Of a DNA stretch of 64,000 nucleotides, positions 17,490 to 25,793 are shown one piece after another. Position 1 is the stretch's first letter. The number at the start of each line of letters is the position of its first letter. Made by a program: the position numbers and the translations under genes. Source of the DNA: Sphingopyxis panaciterrae. Its GTDB lineage: Bacteria > Pseudomonadota > Alphaproteobacteria > Sphingomonadales > Sphingomonadaceae. The DNA is taken from positions 806,001 through 870,000 of the forward strand of contig NZ_JAASQN010000002.1 of assembly GCF_011762125.1 (NCBI RefSeq), read 5' to 3'. A model generated the notes under the pieces. The model had not been told where the DNA came from. It saw only the letters and a program-made list of their open reading frames with translations, and did no database searches.

Positions 17490-18648
17490 ACGCATGCCCC
17501 GAACATTTGCGCCGCCGCCCCGCATCCATTTCTCGGGCCAATCTCCCTTCGGCACCGCCCGGGAAGCGGAAGAAATTTACAGTCTCGTCTCATCGGTTCT
17601 GGCCAGCGCGCTCGCCGGCATCGACCATTCCCTGCTCGGGATCATCAAGCTCGAGACGCTGAGCGGAGGGCGTAGCGGCGCTTATGTCTTCAAAGCCACA
17701 CCGCTGGCGACTGATGGCCGCACGCGCGGCGGCGTCCCGGCGGCGGTCAAGGTAGCACCACTCGATGCCGGAACATCCGAACGGGCCAACTACGATCAGT
17801 TCGTCCGGCCACTCCTGCCGCCCCCGTACCGGCCCGATCTGCGCGGCTTTGCCACAGCGCATCATCGCGCCGCGCTGTGCTATTCCTTCGTCGGAGATGG
17901 CGAGAGATCGCAGACGCTGACCGATCGCCTCGCTGCCGGGGATCTGGCGGCCCTTGACGTGGTCCTGTCGTCCACGTTCGAAACGCTGCGCGAATGCTGG
18001 TACGATGCCAGCCAGGTTCAAAAGGCGGGCGTGGCGCGATATTATCTGGAGCGCTATTTCGGGAACCTCGTTTCGGCGACCGCAACCGAAACGATCCTGT
18101 TCGGTCATGCCGCGCGATATTTCGATGCGCAGCAGCGCGCCGGAGGATATCGGATAGACAAAATCATCTTCCCTTCCATCTGCGACGCGCTCCTCGCGGG
18201 CGGCGACATGCGTCCCTGTACGAGCTGCATTCTTCACGGGGACCTGAACTCGGATAATGTCGTCCTGGATCGCGGCGGGACGCTCGCGGCACTGGTCGAT
18301 TTCCAGCGCACCGGATACGGACATGTCTTCCAGGACCTTGCGTCACTCGAAGCGAGCGTGCGCATCAACTATCCTGCGCCTGCCAGCTTTGGCGACATCC
18401 TGGAGATCGAACGGCTGATCGCTCGCGACGACCCGGCCATACGCGGAAACTCCTATGCGATGGCGATACGCGGCATCCGCGATACCGCCCGTCGGTACTT
18501 CCGCCTCGAAGAAGCGGCTGGCACTTACCAATGCGCTGTGGCGGCGATCGGGCTGAGGTTGATGAAGGCCACCGACCTGACCGATGCCGCGCGTGCCAGA
18601 TTGGTCGCCAGCACGCTGTGGTCCGCGCGGATGCTTGTGCAAAACTGA
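17479..18648 (+). CDS. Kinase-fold (APH-like phosphotransferase) protein of unknown role
   Basis: A 389-residue protein not assigned to a named family. ILHGDLNSDNVVLD near residue 255 matches the HxDxxxxN catalytic loop of aminoglycoside-phosphotransferase/choline-kinase-type enzymes, and ALVDFQRTGYGH follows as the metal-binding segment. In the N-lobe, AAVKVAPL supplies a likely ATP-binding lysine. Thus a small-molecule or protein phosphotransferase is plausible. It overlaps the LysR gene (ATG 17479; an alternative ATG is at 17494), so the two are probably co-expressed. A link to catabolism is not evident; it might instead inactivate or sense a compound. Confidence 0.6.
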   Translation: MKNERMPRTFAPPPRIHFSGQSPFGTAREAEEIYSLVSSVLASALAGIDHSLLGIIKLETLSGGRSGAYVFKATPLATDGRTRGGVPAAVKVAPLDAGTSERANYDQFVRPLLPPPYRPDLRGFATAHHRAALCYSFVGDGERSQTLTDRLAAGDLAALDVVLSSTFETLRECWYDASQVQKAGVARYYLERYFGNLVSATATETILFGHAARYFDAQQRAGGYRIDKIIFPSICDALLAGGDMRPCTSCILHGDLNSDNVVLDRGGTLAALVDFQRTGYGHVFQDLASLEASVRINYPAPASFGDILEIERLIARDDPAIRGNSYAMAIRGIRDTARRYFRLEEAAGTYQCAVAAIGLRLMKATDLTDAARARLVASTLWSARMLVQN

Positions 18649-18782
18649 AATATCCCATTTACCAGCCGGGCTTTGGGTGAGCCGCAAGCGCATGGGACAG
18701 GGATGGGCCCGTTTCATCTCTCAGCCCCTCTCCCCGCCGGCGCGCTCACCGCAAAAGCGCCGCGACCACAAGGATCATGCAC

Positions 18783-18815
18783 CCCTTTGCGGCCCAGGAG
18801 CGGGACCGCAAAGGG
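18783..18815. terminator. Hairpin terminator between convergent genes
   Basis: A 10-bp perfect stem (CCCTTTGCGG / CCGCAAAGGG) with a 13-base loop lies between the convergent ends of the kinase-fold gene and TonB receptor 1. No long T run follows, but the position and stem suit a bidirectional terminator. Confidence 0.55.
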
Positions 18816-18830
18816 ATGAGACGCCATCGA

Positions 18831-21218
18831 TCAGAATGAGGCGCCGAACTTCAGGCCCCACAGCCGCGGTTCAGCCTGCTGCGTGATCAGCGCGCCTGCA
18901 CCGATGTTGGAGTCGCTGATCCCGACGAAATAGGCCTTGTTGAAGACGTTGGTCACAAATGCCTGGACATTGTAGCTCTTGTCCTTCGATTCCCATAGGA
19001 AGCGGAAATTGACGAGACCATAGGATGGTATCGTTGCCAAGGGATCGTTGTTCAGTCCGGAATTCTGCTTCGCCTGCGCGCGCGCTTCAGCCTGAAGCGT
19101 GAAGACGCCGAGGTCCCCTGCCGGAATATGATGCGCGATCTGGGCACTCAGATTCCATCTGGGCGTCGAAGGGAGCGGCCGCCCTTCCAGCGGGACGATG
19201 CCCAGCCGCGGCGTGCTGAAGACGATGTCGGAATCCGTAATTTCGGTATACAGGAGCCCGCCCGACAATCCGAAATCCCACCGTTCACTCGGCGCATAGT
19301 TCATCTCGAGCTCGGCGCCGTAAATCTCGGCCTTGCCGACGTTGAGGAAGCGCGTATTCAAAATCGGCGTCTGTGGCTGGCTGGGATCCGGATATTCCAC
19401 GACCGTCAGCAATTCCTGCTTGCCGTCGAACAGATAATAGAAGCCCGCCAGATTGAGCGTCAGCGTCCGATCAAAGAACCGGTTCTTGCTGCCGATTTCA
19501 AAGGCATCGACATGTTCCTGACCGACCGGACCGGTCTTGGCGGCATTGATGGCGGCACTGCCCCCGGTGTAAAACACGCTGTAACCGACGCTCTTCGCGC
19601 CGCGCGAATAGCTTGCGTAAAGACTGTTGTCGGAGGTCGCTTCCCAGGTCAGGCTCACCCGGCCTGTCACGTCTTTCGTCACCGGGTCGGGGTCGGCAAC
19701 CGCCGCCCGCACATCGACGACGGGACCTGGTCCGACCGGGCCGAGCCTCGCCTCCACCAGTTCCCGGTTCTCGATCGTATAACGGGCACCGACCGACAGG
19801 GTCAGTCGATCGGCGAATTTCCAGTCGGCCTGACCGAATACTGCTCCCGACTTGGTGTCGATGCGTGCATTTGAAGGGATCCGAGCCGCGGTCGCACCCG
19901 TATCGGTACGAATATTGAGGATGCTGGTACTCTTCTTTTCGTCCTGATAATAAAAAAGCCCCGCAACCCAATTGACCGCGCCGGCCTCGCCCTGCAGCCG
20001 AAGTTCCTCGCTGAATTGCTTGGATTCGTTCTGAAGTTGCACATAGACGCGCTGGGCAAGGGTGCTGGGCGTGGACCCGCCGTCGCCGTCGACGCCGATC
20101 CGGGATTTGAACTGCGTATAATTCGCTACGTTGATCAGCGACACGCCACCCAGATCGGTTTCGAATTTCGCGGTGATCGAAGTCAAATTTTGCCTGATCG
20201 CCAGCTCGTCGCGATTCAGTTCAGTGATCGCGTCGCCGGCGCGGCGCCCGTCCAGCGGCGGCTGGCCACTCTGGACAATCCGGTCGAAGCATTTGGCGGC
20301 CAGGATGTCGGCACGCGCGCAAATCACATTCTGCGTGCCCGGCGGAGGAGCCGTCCGGCTCTCCCAGATGCCCAGTCCATAATTCGGCGTCGATTCCGAA
20401 TCGGTTTCGGAATGCGTCACCTGCAGGCGCAGTGACGTTGCCTCGCCAATATCGAAATCGGTCGTGCTGCGCAGGCTCCAAACCTCCTTGCGTCCCAGCT
20501 TCTTCAACGCGCCAGGCAGCGTCGCGCGGTTCGTGTAATGGCCGTCATGCGTTTCGAACTGCCCGGCAAGCCGGGTCCGGACATTGTCGCCGAGCGGACC
20601 ACTGATCGCGGCGTTGACCGCCACCCAATTGTCCGAGCCGTAGAGCACACTGGCCTTGCCGGTAAGATCTGCGGTGGGCGATGCCGAAACGAACTGGACG
20701 AGGCCCCCCGTCGTGTTGCGACCGAACAAAGTCCCTTGCGGGCCGCGCAGTACTTCGACGCGCTGGACGTCGAACATCTGTCCGGCGAGACTGTTTTCGT
20801 CGCCGAGATAGATATCGTCGACGTAGACGGCGACCGAGCTTTCGTTCATGCGCGCTGTCGAGCCGTCCCCGCGGACGCCGCGGATGCTCAGGTCCGGCGC
20901 CGCATTGGCGCCGCGCTCGAACGTGATATTGAAGTTCGGCGTTTGCTGGCCGATCGAGGTAAAGGTCGACAGGTTAAGATTCTCGATTTTTTCCGCGCTC
21001 ACCACGCTGACCGAAATCGGCACGTCGATCACGGCCTGTTCGCGCCTCTGGGCAGTGACGACGATCTCGCCGCCATCCTGCACGCTGCTTTCCTGGGCGG
21101 ATGCCTGGCCGCCGCCGGTAAGCGACGGGAGGGCGATTGTCGCTCCCGCGAGAAGTGCCGCAATTATTTTACGAGATGAACGGCTCTTCGAACCAGTTTC
21201 CAGAAAAATCGGACTCAT
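18831..21218 (-). CDS. TonB-dependent outer-membrane receptor 1
   Basis: A 795-residue receptor predicted to import a substrate across the outer membrane with TonB-ExbBD energy. A signal peptide spans about residues 1-41 (basic start, LLAGATIALPSL core, cleavage after QASA). A TonB-box-like EIVVTAQRRE follows, then the plug with the RGVRGDGS and VEVLRGPQGTLFGRNTTGG signatures, and a 22-strand-type barrel ending in the aromatic WGLKFGASF. It is preceded by a GGGAGG site. It is the farthest gene in a leftward set with the CitE-like aldolase, SnoaL and FAD monooxygenase genes, suggesting import of their substrate. Confidence 0.93.
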   Translation of the reverse strand: MSPIFLETGSKSRSSRKIIAALLAGATIALPSLTGGGQASAQESSVQDGGEIVVTAQRREQAVIDVPISVSVVSAEKIENLNLSTFTSIGQQTPNFNITFERGANAAPDLSIRGVRGDGSTARMNESSVAVYVDDIYLGDENSLAGQMFDVQRVEVLRGPQGTLFGRNTTGGLVQFVSASPTADLTGKASVLYGSDNWVAVNAAISGPLGDNVRTRLAGQFETHDGHYTNRATLPGALKKLGRKEVWSLRSTTDFDIGEATSLRLQVTHSETDSESTPNYGLGIWESRTAPPPGTQNVICARADILAAKCFDRIVQSGQPPLDGRRAGDAITELNRDELAIRQNLTSITAKFETDLGGVSLINVANYTQFKSRIGVDGDGGSTPSTLAQRVYVQLQNESKQFSEELRLQGEAGAVNWVAGLFYYQDEKKSTSILNIRTDTGATAARIPSNARIDTKSGAVFGQADWKFADRLTLSVGARYTIENRELVEARLGPVGPGPVVDVRAAVADPDPVTKDVTGRVSLTWEATSDNSLYASYSRGAKSVGYSVFYTGGSAAINAAKTGPVGQEHVDAFEIGSKNRFFDRTLTLNLAGFYYLFDGKQELLTVVEYPDPSQPQTPILNTRFLNVGKAEIYGAELEMNYAPSERWDFGLSGGLLYTEITDSDIVFSTPRLGIVPLEGRPLPSTPRWNLSAQIAHHIPAGDLGVFTLQAEARAQAKQNSGLNNDPLATIPSYGLVNFRFLWESKDKSYNVQAFVTNVFNKAYFVGISDSNIGAGALITQQAEPRLWGLKFGASF

Positions 21219-21352
21219 GATACCTCCCGTTTATTATATATACTTCAGATATATGTTATATTGACCGTACAGAATTAACGTACCGGGCCTTGTTTATCGT
21301 ATTATTTGAACGCCTATTTGCCGTCACCTGCGCCGATCCACCCGAAAATGCA

Positions 21353-22342
21353 TCAAACCGTCGCGCGACCCTGATCGCCGATCAGCTCGGCCTCGGCCGC
21401 CTTGACGATTCCGCCAACCTGTTCGACCTGCATCGTCCGCCCCTCGGTCCTCGGATGGACACCAAAATGAGCCGCGAGCTCGATCCGCAATGCCCCCCAT
21501 TTGGACTTGTTGCGGACGTACCATTTTCCATCGATCTTGATGTCGTCGTCATACTGCTCCTGCAGCGCGACGATTTCGCCCCAGAAGTCGATCTCCTCCT
21601 GTGGCGGTGTGAAGACCCGGTTGACCAGTTCGATATATTTCGGCTCGGGCGTACATAGCGCGCCGAAATATCCGAAACTCCTGTTCTGTATCAGGAACTG
21701 CTCCAGACCATCCATGTCGTGCATGGCATTCCAGTTCGAACAGATCGGCCACTGCATCCCGGCAGCTCTGGTATCGAGTACGATCTTCTGCCGGATATAC
21801 AGCGTTTCCGTGCACTCCCGCGTCCATTGATAGCCGATCGACCGCGCCGGATCGCCGTTGGTATTCGTCGCGGACAGCATATATTCGACGCGCTCGCTGG
21901 CCTTGACGATATCGTAGGCGAACCGATGCCCGCTCGCCGATTCCGGCAGCGGAAGAATACAGATCTTTCCAGGCTCCAACCCCGCCCGCGCCTCGAACAA
22001 TGTCAGCAGATAGTCGACACGTTCGATCTCGGCGGCGCTCTCGACCTTGGGCAGCATCACGCCGTAAAGATTAGGGCAGACGATCGCCTCGAGATCGGCA
22101 AGAATAGCAGGGTCGTGCGCGGTAGCTGTCCGCACGAACGTGGGCTTGAGGGATCCGCACTCGTCGATCACCTGGCGAATATTCTTTCGCGCCACGGCTT
22201 TCAGATGGTCGGGGCAATGGTCTTCAAGCTCGTGAGTCACGGCGTCCGAAGCGGAGAGATAGGCGGTTTTCAGTTCTTCAAGGCTGTCACCCTCCTTGAG
22301 ATTCAAGCAGACAGATCTCAACGGACGTCGGTTTCGGGCCAT
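21353..22342 (-). CDS. HpcH/HpaI (CitE-like) aldolase family protein 2
   Basis: A 329-residue member of the citrate-lyase-beta/HpcH superfamily, distant from the one at the left edge. Family blocks are THELEDHCPDHLK (equivalent to LDLEDxV), GVMLPKVES (barrel strand with the catalytic Lys/Arg region) and the LPLPESASGHR segment carrying a Glu metal ligand. The acidic ligand near residue 185 is less clear, so catalysis is uncertain. The start is ATG 22342 with AGGGG nine bases upstream; the in-frame codons beyond it are not domain-like. It lies 134 bases before the receptor start and may share its transcript. Confidence 0.8.
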   Translation of the reverse strand: MARNRRPLRSVCLNLKEGDSLEELKTAYLSASDAVTHELEDHCPDHLKAVARKNIRQVIDECGSLKPTFVRTATAHDPAILADLEAIVCPNLYGVMLPKVESAAEIERVDYLLTLFEARAGLEPGKICILPLPESASGHRFAYDIVKASERVEYMLSATNTNGDPARSIGYQWTRECTETLYIRQKIVLDTRAAGMQWPICSNWNAMHDMDGLEQFLIQNRSFGYFGALCTPEPKYIELVNRVFTPPQEEIDFWGEIVALQEQYDDDIKIDGKWYVRNKSKWGALRIELAAHFGVHPRTEGRTMQVEQVGGIVKAAEAELIGDQGRATV

Positions 22343-22696
22343 ATTATTGACCCCTGCGCCGCGACTGGGGGTTCGCCTGCAAGGAACAGCGCTTTTCGGC
22401 CGGATGCGAGATCCGCTCGTTACGCCGTTGCCCAAAGATAACCATGATCGTTGTCATAACCTGCACAATCTCCGCACCTGATGGTCAGCACCCGATGCAT
22501 TGATGACGTATCACCGTAAATGGCAATATATATTGCAGTTAAGATCGCACTATATTACATATATGATGCCACTTAATTTCTATACTTTTCCTTATATATC
22601 GTCTGATTTGATTTTCAGAAAACAATATCAATCTATACCATATAGATACTTATATCGATATGGTGAAATCTTTAAATTGAAATGAAGGAATGAAGT
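22343..22696. other. AT-rich gene-free gap with a perfect inverted repeat
   Basis: A 354-base stretch between two leftward genes; its right-hand 250 bases are strikingly AT-rich compared with surroundings. It holds perfect arms ACCATAT / ATATGGT (22637-22664, 14-base spacer). Several TATA-like runs could serve as a promoter for the aldolase-receptor pair. I see no coding signal. Confidence 0.5.
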
Positions 22697-23197
22697 CTAT
22701 TCCTTCGTCCAATATTCCATCGCGTCGCCATTGAAATCGGGGTCACCGGCCAGATAGAATGCATCCCATTTGGGTCCATTCGACAGCTCCCAATGCTCGA
22801 CGGCGATGCCATCTTCGAACCGCCACGCTCCCATTCCGTCGCGCTCCCAGACATGGCCGTCGCGCGTCGTGCGCGACCGGAAGTGGAGAATACCGTAGTT
22901 GTCATCCGCCAGAATCTGATGGATCGCGATGATCGACACGTCGCCGCCGTCGCTCAGGGACGAGCGGCGACGGGCATAAGCCTGCATGAATGCCATGCCC
23001 CCTGTCGTGGCCAGGCGCACGCCGCCGGTATGGACGATAAGGTCCGGGGACATCCGCGCCATATATTTGGCGACATGCTCGGCGTGACGGCGATCTCGTT
23101 GCTCGGTTGTCAGGCTTGCATCTGCAGGATCGGATTGTTGGTCGATCCCGTACATCTCGGCAAGCCAGAGCGCGTTGGGATGGTCAGGTGTCAGCAT
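22697..23197 (-). CDS. SnoaL/NTF2-fold protein
   Basis: A 166-residue protein of the nuclear-transport-factor-2/SnoaL-like fold, a small alpha+beta barrel used by many hydratases, isomerases and dehydratases. The evidence is the helical N-terminus, the GMAFMQAYARRRSSLSDGG segment, and alternating strands around HFRSRTTRDG and GMGAWRFEDGIAVEHWELSNG. No catalytic set can be named. The start ATG 23197 overlaps the end of the upstream FAD monooxygenase gene by 14 bases and is served by AAGGA, so the two are translationally coupled and perhaps act in sequence. Confidence 0.75.
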   Translation of the reverse strand: MLTPDHPNALWLAEMYGIDQQSDPADASLTTEQRDRRHAEHVAKYMARMSPDLIVHTGGVRLATTGGMAFMQAYARRRSSLSDGGDVSIIAIHQILADDNYGILHFRSRTTRDGHVWERDGMGAWRFEDGIAVEHWELSNGPKWDAFYLAGDPDFNGDAMEYWTKE

Positions 23198-24383
23198 GAT
23201 AGTCCTTGATCTCAAGTCCGTTGTGAATGGCCCGCTTCTGCTCCATTGGCGCGGCCGGTAAGCCGCTCTCCCGCAGGCGCAGGTTACGCTGACATTCGCT
23301 TTCGGGGTCGGTCGGAATGAATTGCCAGCGCTTGCCTGCGAGGTTCTGGTTCGCCTCCGCAAAAGGACGATATTCCGCCTCGTAGCGGGCGAAGGCAGCG
23401 GCAGGATCGTCGAAGTGGCGCGCCAGTTCGCCGGCGAGGACATAAGCCCCGGCCAGGGCGAGGCTGGACCCCTGTCCCGTTATGAAGGACGGCGCATGAG
23501 CAGCGTCGCCGGTCAGGGCGATGCGTCCCTTCGACCAAGCCGGCATGCGGATCTGACTGACCGTGTCACAATAGGCGTCATCCGCGCGATCGAGCTCCTC
23601 GAGCAGGCGTGGAATATGCCAACCGTCCTCCCCGAAATGCGCCCTGAACCGCCGCCGCTGGAAATCGACGTCGCGTTCGGCCGCCGAGGGCATTTCATCG
23701 GCCGCCACGGTCAGCAAGGCCGCGATGCGATCGTTGCTTCTGAGGCTGCTGAGGCCCGCCATACGACCGACCGTCGAGAAGACCTGCTGCTCGCGATCGA
23801 GGCCAAAGATGTTCGGGAGGGTGAATCCGATGAAGAAATAGCCGAGATGGCGAACGAATGCGTCCTCCGGCCCAAGCGCGAACCCCCGCGTCGAAGAATG
23901 CAGCCCGTCCGCGCCAATCACATAAAGATAGCGCTCCCGCCGGCCGGACTTGAACTCGACCTCGACCGCGTCGCCGCGGTCGTTGAGAGCGACGACATGA
24001 TCGTTGAAGTGATAGGTGCAGCGATCGCGCGTTCGCTCATAGAGCAGCATCGCCAGGTCGCCACGCGGCACTTCGACGTCAAGGCCCTGGGTCCCGCCGC
24101 TGAACTCCTCGGGGCGGAGCGCCACGATCGCTTCTCCGCCACGATCGAACAGCGTCAGTGCCTCGATATCGAGATGGGCGCGCCGCAACTGGTCGGTCAT
24201 TCCCATCCTGTCTGCGACGATCATTGCCGAGCCACGAAGATCGATGGGATAACCTCCGCCGCGCACTTCGGAAGAACGCTCTACGATCTCGACGTCGAAA
24301 CCATATTCGGCGAGCCAGTAGCCGAGGGTCGGACCCGCGATGCTCGCCCCGGAGATCAGAATTTTCGAACCACAACTCGGCAC
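23184..24383 (-). CDS. FAD-dependent monooxygenase (PHBH/TetX-like, single component)
   Basis: A 399-residue group A flavin monooxygenase. The N-terminal FAD fingerprint is ISGASIAGPTLGYWLAEYGF ending in an ERS acid; the second FAD motif is GADGLHSSTR near residue 160; and RIALTGDAAHAPSFITGQG near 290 binds the ribityl chain. It starts at GTG 24383 behind GAAGGTGA; no closer ATG fits. It would hydroxylate or epoxidise a small organic compound with NAD(P)H. It is divergent from a TetR gene across a 24-bp operator and coupled to the SnoaL gene. A paralogue with the same layout lies at 29398. Confidence 0.9.
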   Translation of the reverse strand: MPSCGSKILISGASIAGPTLGYWLAEYGFDVEIVERSSEVRGGGYPIDLRGSAMIVADRMGMTDQLRRAHLDIEALTLFDRGGEAIVALRPEEFSGGTQGLDVEVPRGDLAMLLYERTRDRCTYHFNDHVVALNDRGDAVEVEFKSGRRERYLYVIGADGLHSSTRGFALGPEDAFVRHLGYFFIGFTLPNIFGLDREQQVFSTVGRMAGLSSLRSNDRIAALLTVAADEMPSAAERDVDFQRRRFRAHFGEDGWHIPRLLEELDRADDAYCDTVSQIRMPAWSKGRIALTGDAAHAPSFITGQGSSLALAGAYVLAGELARHFDDPAAAFARYEAEYRPFAEANQNLAGKRWQFIPTDPESECQRNLRLRESGLPAAPMEQKRAIHNGLEIKDYHADT

Positions 24384-24517
24384 GCCTGGTCACCTTCGAT
24401 CCGTCAGTCCGCAGCCATCCGGCGGCGGACACCCGCGACGACCATCGTCGCACTTGCTCCTGCGCACAGGCAGCGAAGCAGGGCTTGCCCTTCGCTTCCC
24501 GCGCGCTATCCTCTGAT

Positions 24518-24541
24518 ATAAGAGTTGCTAGTGCATCTTAT
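24518..24541. promoter_or_regulatory. TetR-type operator, copy C (ATAAGAG-N10-ATCTTAT)
   Basis: Near-perfect 7-bp arms (one mismatch) and a 10-base spacer between the FAD monooxygenase and TetR genes. Geometry and arms match copies at 12469 and 25321. A TTGACG box on the minus strand (24548-24553) may be the monooxygenase promoter's -35 element. Confidence 0.65.
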
Positions 24542-24566
24542 TTCAATCGTCAACTAGGATACTTGA

Positions 24567-25199
24567 ATGAGTCTTAAATCGGTCACCGAGGCGAAGGAAG
24601 CAGGAGATCCCGTCGTCAAAACGCGGCGCCGGGGTGTGGCGCTCGAAGGCGCGCTGCTGGAGGCAGCATGGGCCGAGTTGCTCGACGGCGGCTATTCAGC
24701 CTTCACCATAGAGGGCGTGGCGCTGCGGGCGCGCACCAGTCGCCCGGTCATCGCGCGCCGCTGGTCCAGTCGCGGCGATCTCGCCATGTCGGCATTCCGG
24801 CATCATATCGAGAGCCACCCGCTGACGGTCCCCGACGAAAGCGATATCCGCACTGAACTCGTCCATTATATCGTCGAATTATACGAGCGCGACTTTCCGC
24901 TTGCGATGATCATGTGGACACAAATGGACGAATATTATCGCGAGCAAAAATCCTCGCCCGCGCGCTTTCGCGAGACCCTGCTCGCGGGCCGGGTGTCGGC
25001 GGTCCGATTCCTTTTGGAACGAGCGGCTGAACGCGGCGAGGTCGATGCCGGCAAGCTGACCGAAATGGTCATGTCCATCCCTGCGGCATTCCTCGCCTAT
25101 ATCACGGCGACACAATCCGATATCGCCATCCGCGCTGCGGTCGAGGAGATGGTCGACAGCATCCTTCTCCCGCTGGTGAGGACGAAAAGCCAGCCGTGA
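24567..25199 (+). CDS. TetR-family transcriptional regulator
   Basis: A 210-residue TetR-like repressor. The HTH covers about residues 25-75 (LLEAAWAELLDGGYSAFTIEGVALRARTSRP, then VIARRWSSRGDLAMSAF). The remaining helical ligand domain resembles the TetR_C type ending with TATQSDIAIRAAVEEMVDSIL. It is transcribed divergently from the FAD monooxygenase across operator copy C. The same operator appears in two other promoters in this window, so it may control the monooxygenase-SnoaL genes, the VOC-GGT-MFS operon and the aminotransferase-RraA operon. Confidence 0.9.
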   Translation: MSLKSVTEAKEAGDPVVKTRRRGVALEGALLEAAWAELLDGGYSAFTIEGVALRARTSRPVIARRWSSRGDLAMSAFRHHIESHPLTVPDESDIRTELVHYIVELYERDFPLAMIMWTQMDEYYREQKSSPARFRETLLAGRVSAVRFLLERAAERGEVDAGKLTEMVMSIPAAFLAYITATQSDIAIRAAVEEMVDSILLPLVRTKSQP

Positions 25200-25314
25200 C
25201 GAGGACAAGGTGACGGATGTTTAAACGGCAACTGGCAGCGCAGAAGGCGGCTCCGCGGCACCCCGGGGTCGGCCTTCTGGCCCGAGGCGCAAAGCCAGTC
25301 ATCATCGTGAGGCC

Positions 25315-25342
25315 TTGACGATAAGATTCCTTAATGTATCTT
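25315..25342 (+). promoter_or_regulatory. Predicted promoter of the VOC-GGT-MFS operon
   Basis: -35-like TTGACG (25315-25320), 16-base spacer, -10-like TATCTT (25337-25342), matching base for base the spacing seen at 12463. The operator overlaps spacer and -10 box. Confidence 0.55.
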
Positions 25343-25344
25343 AT
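25321..25344. promoter_or_regulatory. TetR-type operator, copy B (ATAAGAT-N10-ATCTTAT)
   Basis: Perfect arms identical to copy A, about 120 bases downstream of the TetR stop codon and 22 bases before the chosen VOC start. The spacer also matches copy A at several bases. Confidence 0.65.
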
Positions 25345-25365
25345 TGCGCACACATGCTGCACGGG

Positions 25366-25788
25366 ATGAGATACACCGAAATGCCCCCCCTTTGCCTTGA
25401 CCATGTCACGCTCAGCAGCGGAGACATTGAAAAAACCGTCTCTTTCTATAGCGACATCCTCGGACTGCGGCCCGGCTTCCGGCCTCCGCTCGAAGCCAAT
25501 GGCGTCCGGGTCGGGGGCGTGTGGCTCTATCCCGACGGCGGCACTTATCCGATCCTGCATATCATCGATCGCAAGCCCGAGGACGGACCGACCGGCGCTT
25601 TCCATCATTTCGCGTTTCGCGGCACCGGGCTGCTCGCTTTCCTCGACCATCTTCGCGGCCGTGCGGTCGAATTCAAGGCTGCGCCCGTCGCCGATACGGC
25701 CGATACCCAGGTCCATTTCTTCGACCCCAATGGCGTCAAGATCGAGATGATCTTCGCCGATCGTGTCGACCCGTCGCTGCTGAGCTGA
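25366..25788 (+). CDS. VOC/glyoxalase-superfamily protein
   Basis: A 140-residue single-module pair VOC protein (LDHVTLSSGDIEKTVSFYSDILGLRPGF at the N-terminus; HHFAFRGTG then VHFFDPNGVKIEMIF at the C-terminus). His near the start of each beta unit and the final Glu (KIEM) could form a 2-His-1-Glu metal site, as in glyoxalases, lactoylglutathione lyases and small ring-cleaving enzymes. The start is uncertain: ATG 25366 is chosen because the promoter lies just upstream; ATG 25381 (MPPLC) is equally good for the fold. It leads an operon with the GGT-like and MFS genes. Confidence 0.85.
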   Translation: MRYTEMPPLCLDHVTLSSGDIEKTVSFYSDILGLRPGFRPPLEANGVRVGGVWLYPDGGTYPILHIIDRKPEDGPTGAFHHFAFRGTGLLAFLDHLRGRAVEFKAAPVADTADTQVHFFDPNGVKIEMIFADRVDPSLLS

Positions 25789-25793
25789 CCGGC

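Noticed and set aside
22539..22562. TTGCAG plus TAAGATC resembling the TetR operator-promoter arrangement
   Set aside because: Right arm does not match, and there is no plus-strand gene downstream to control.
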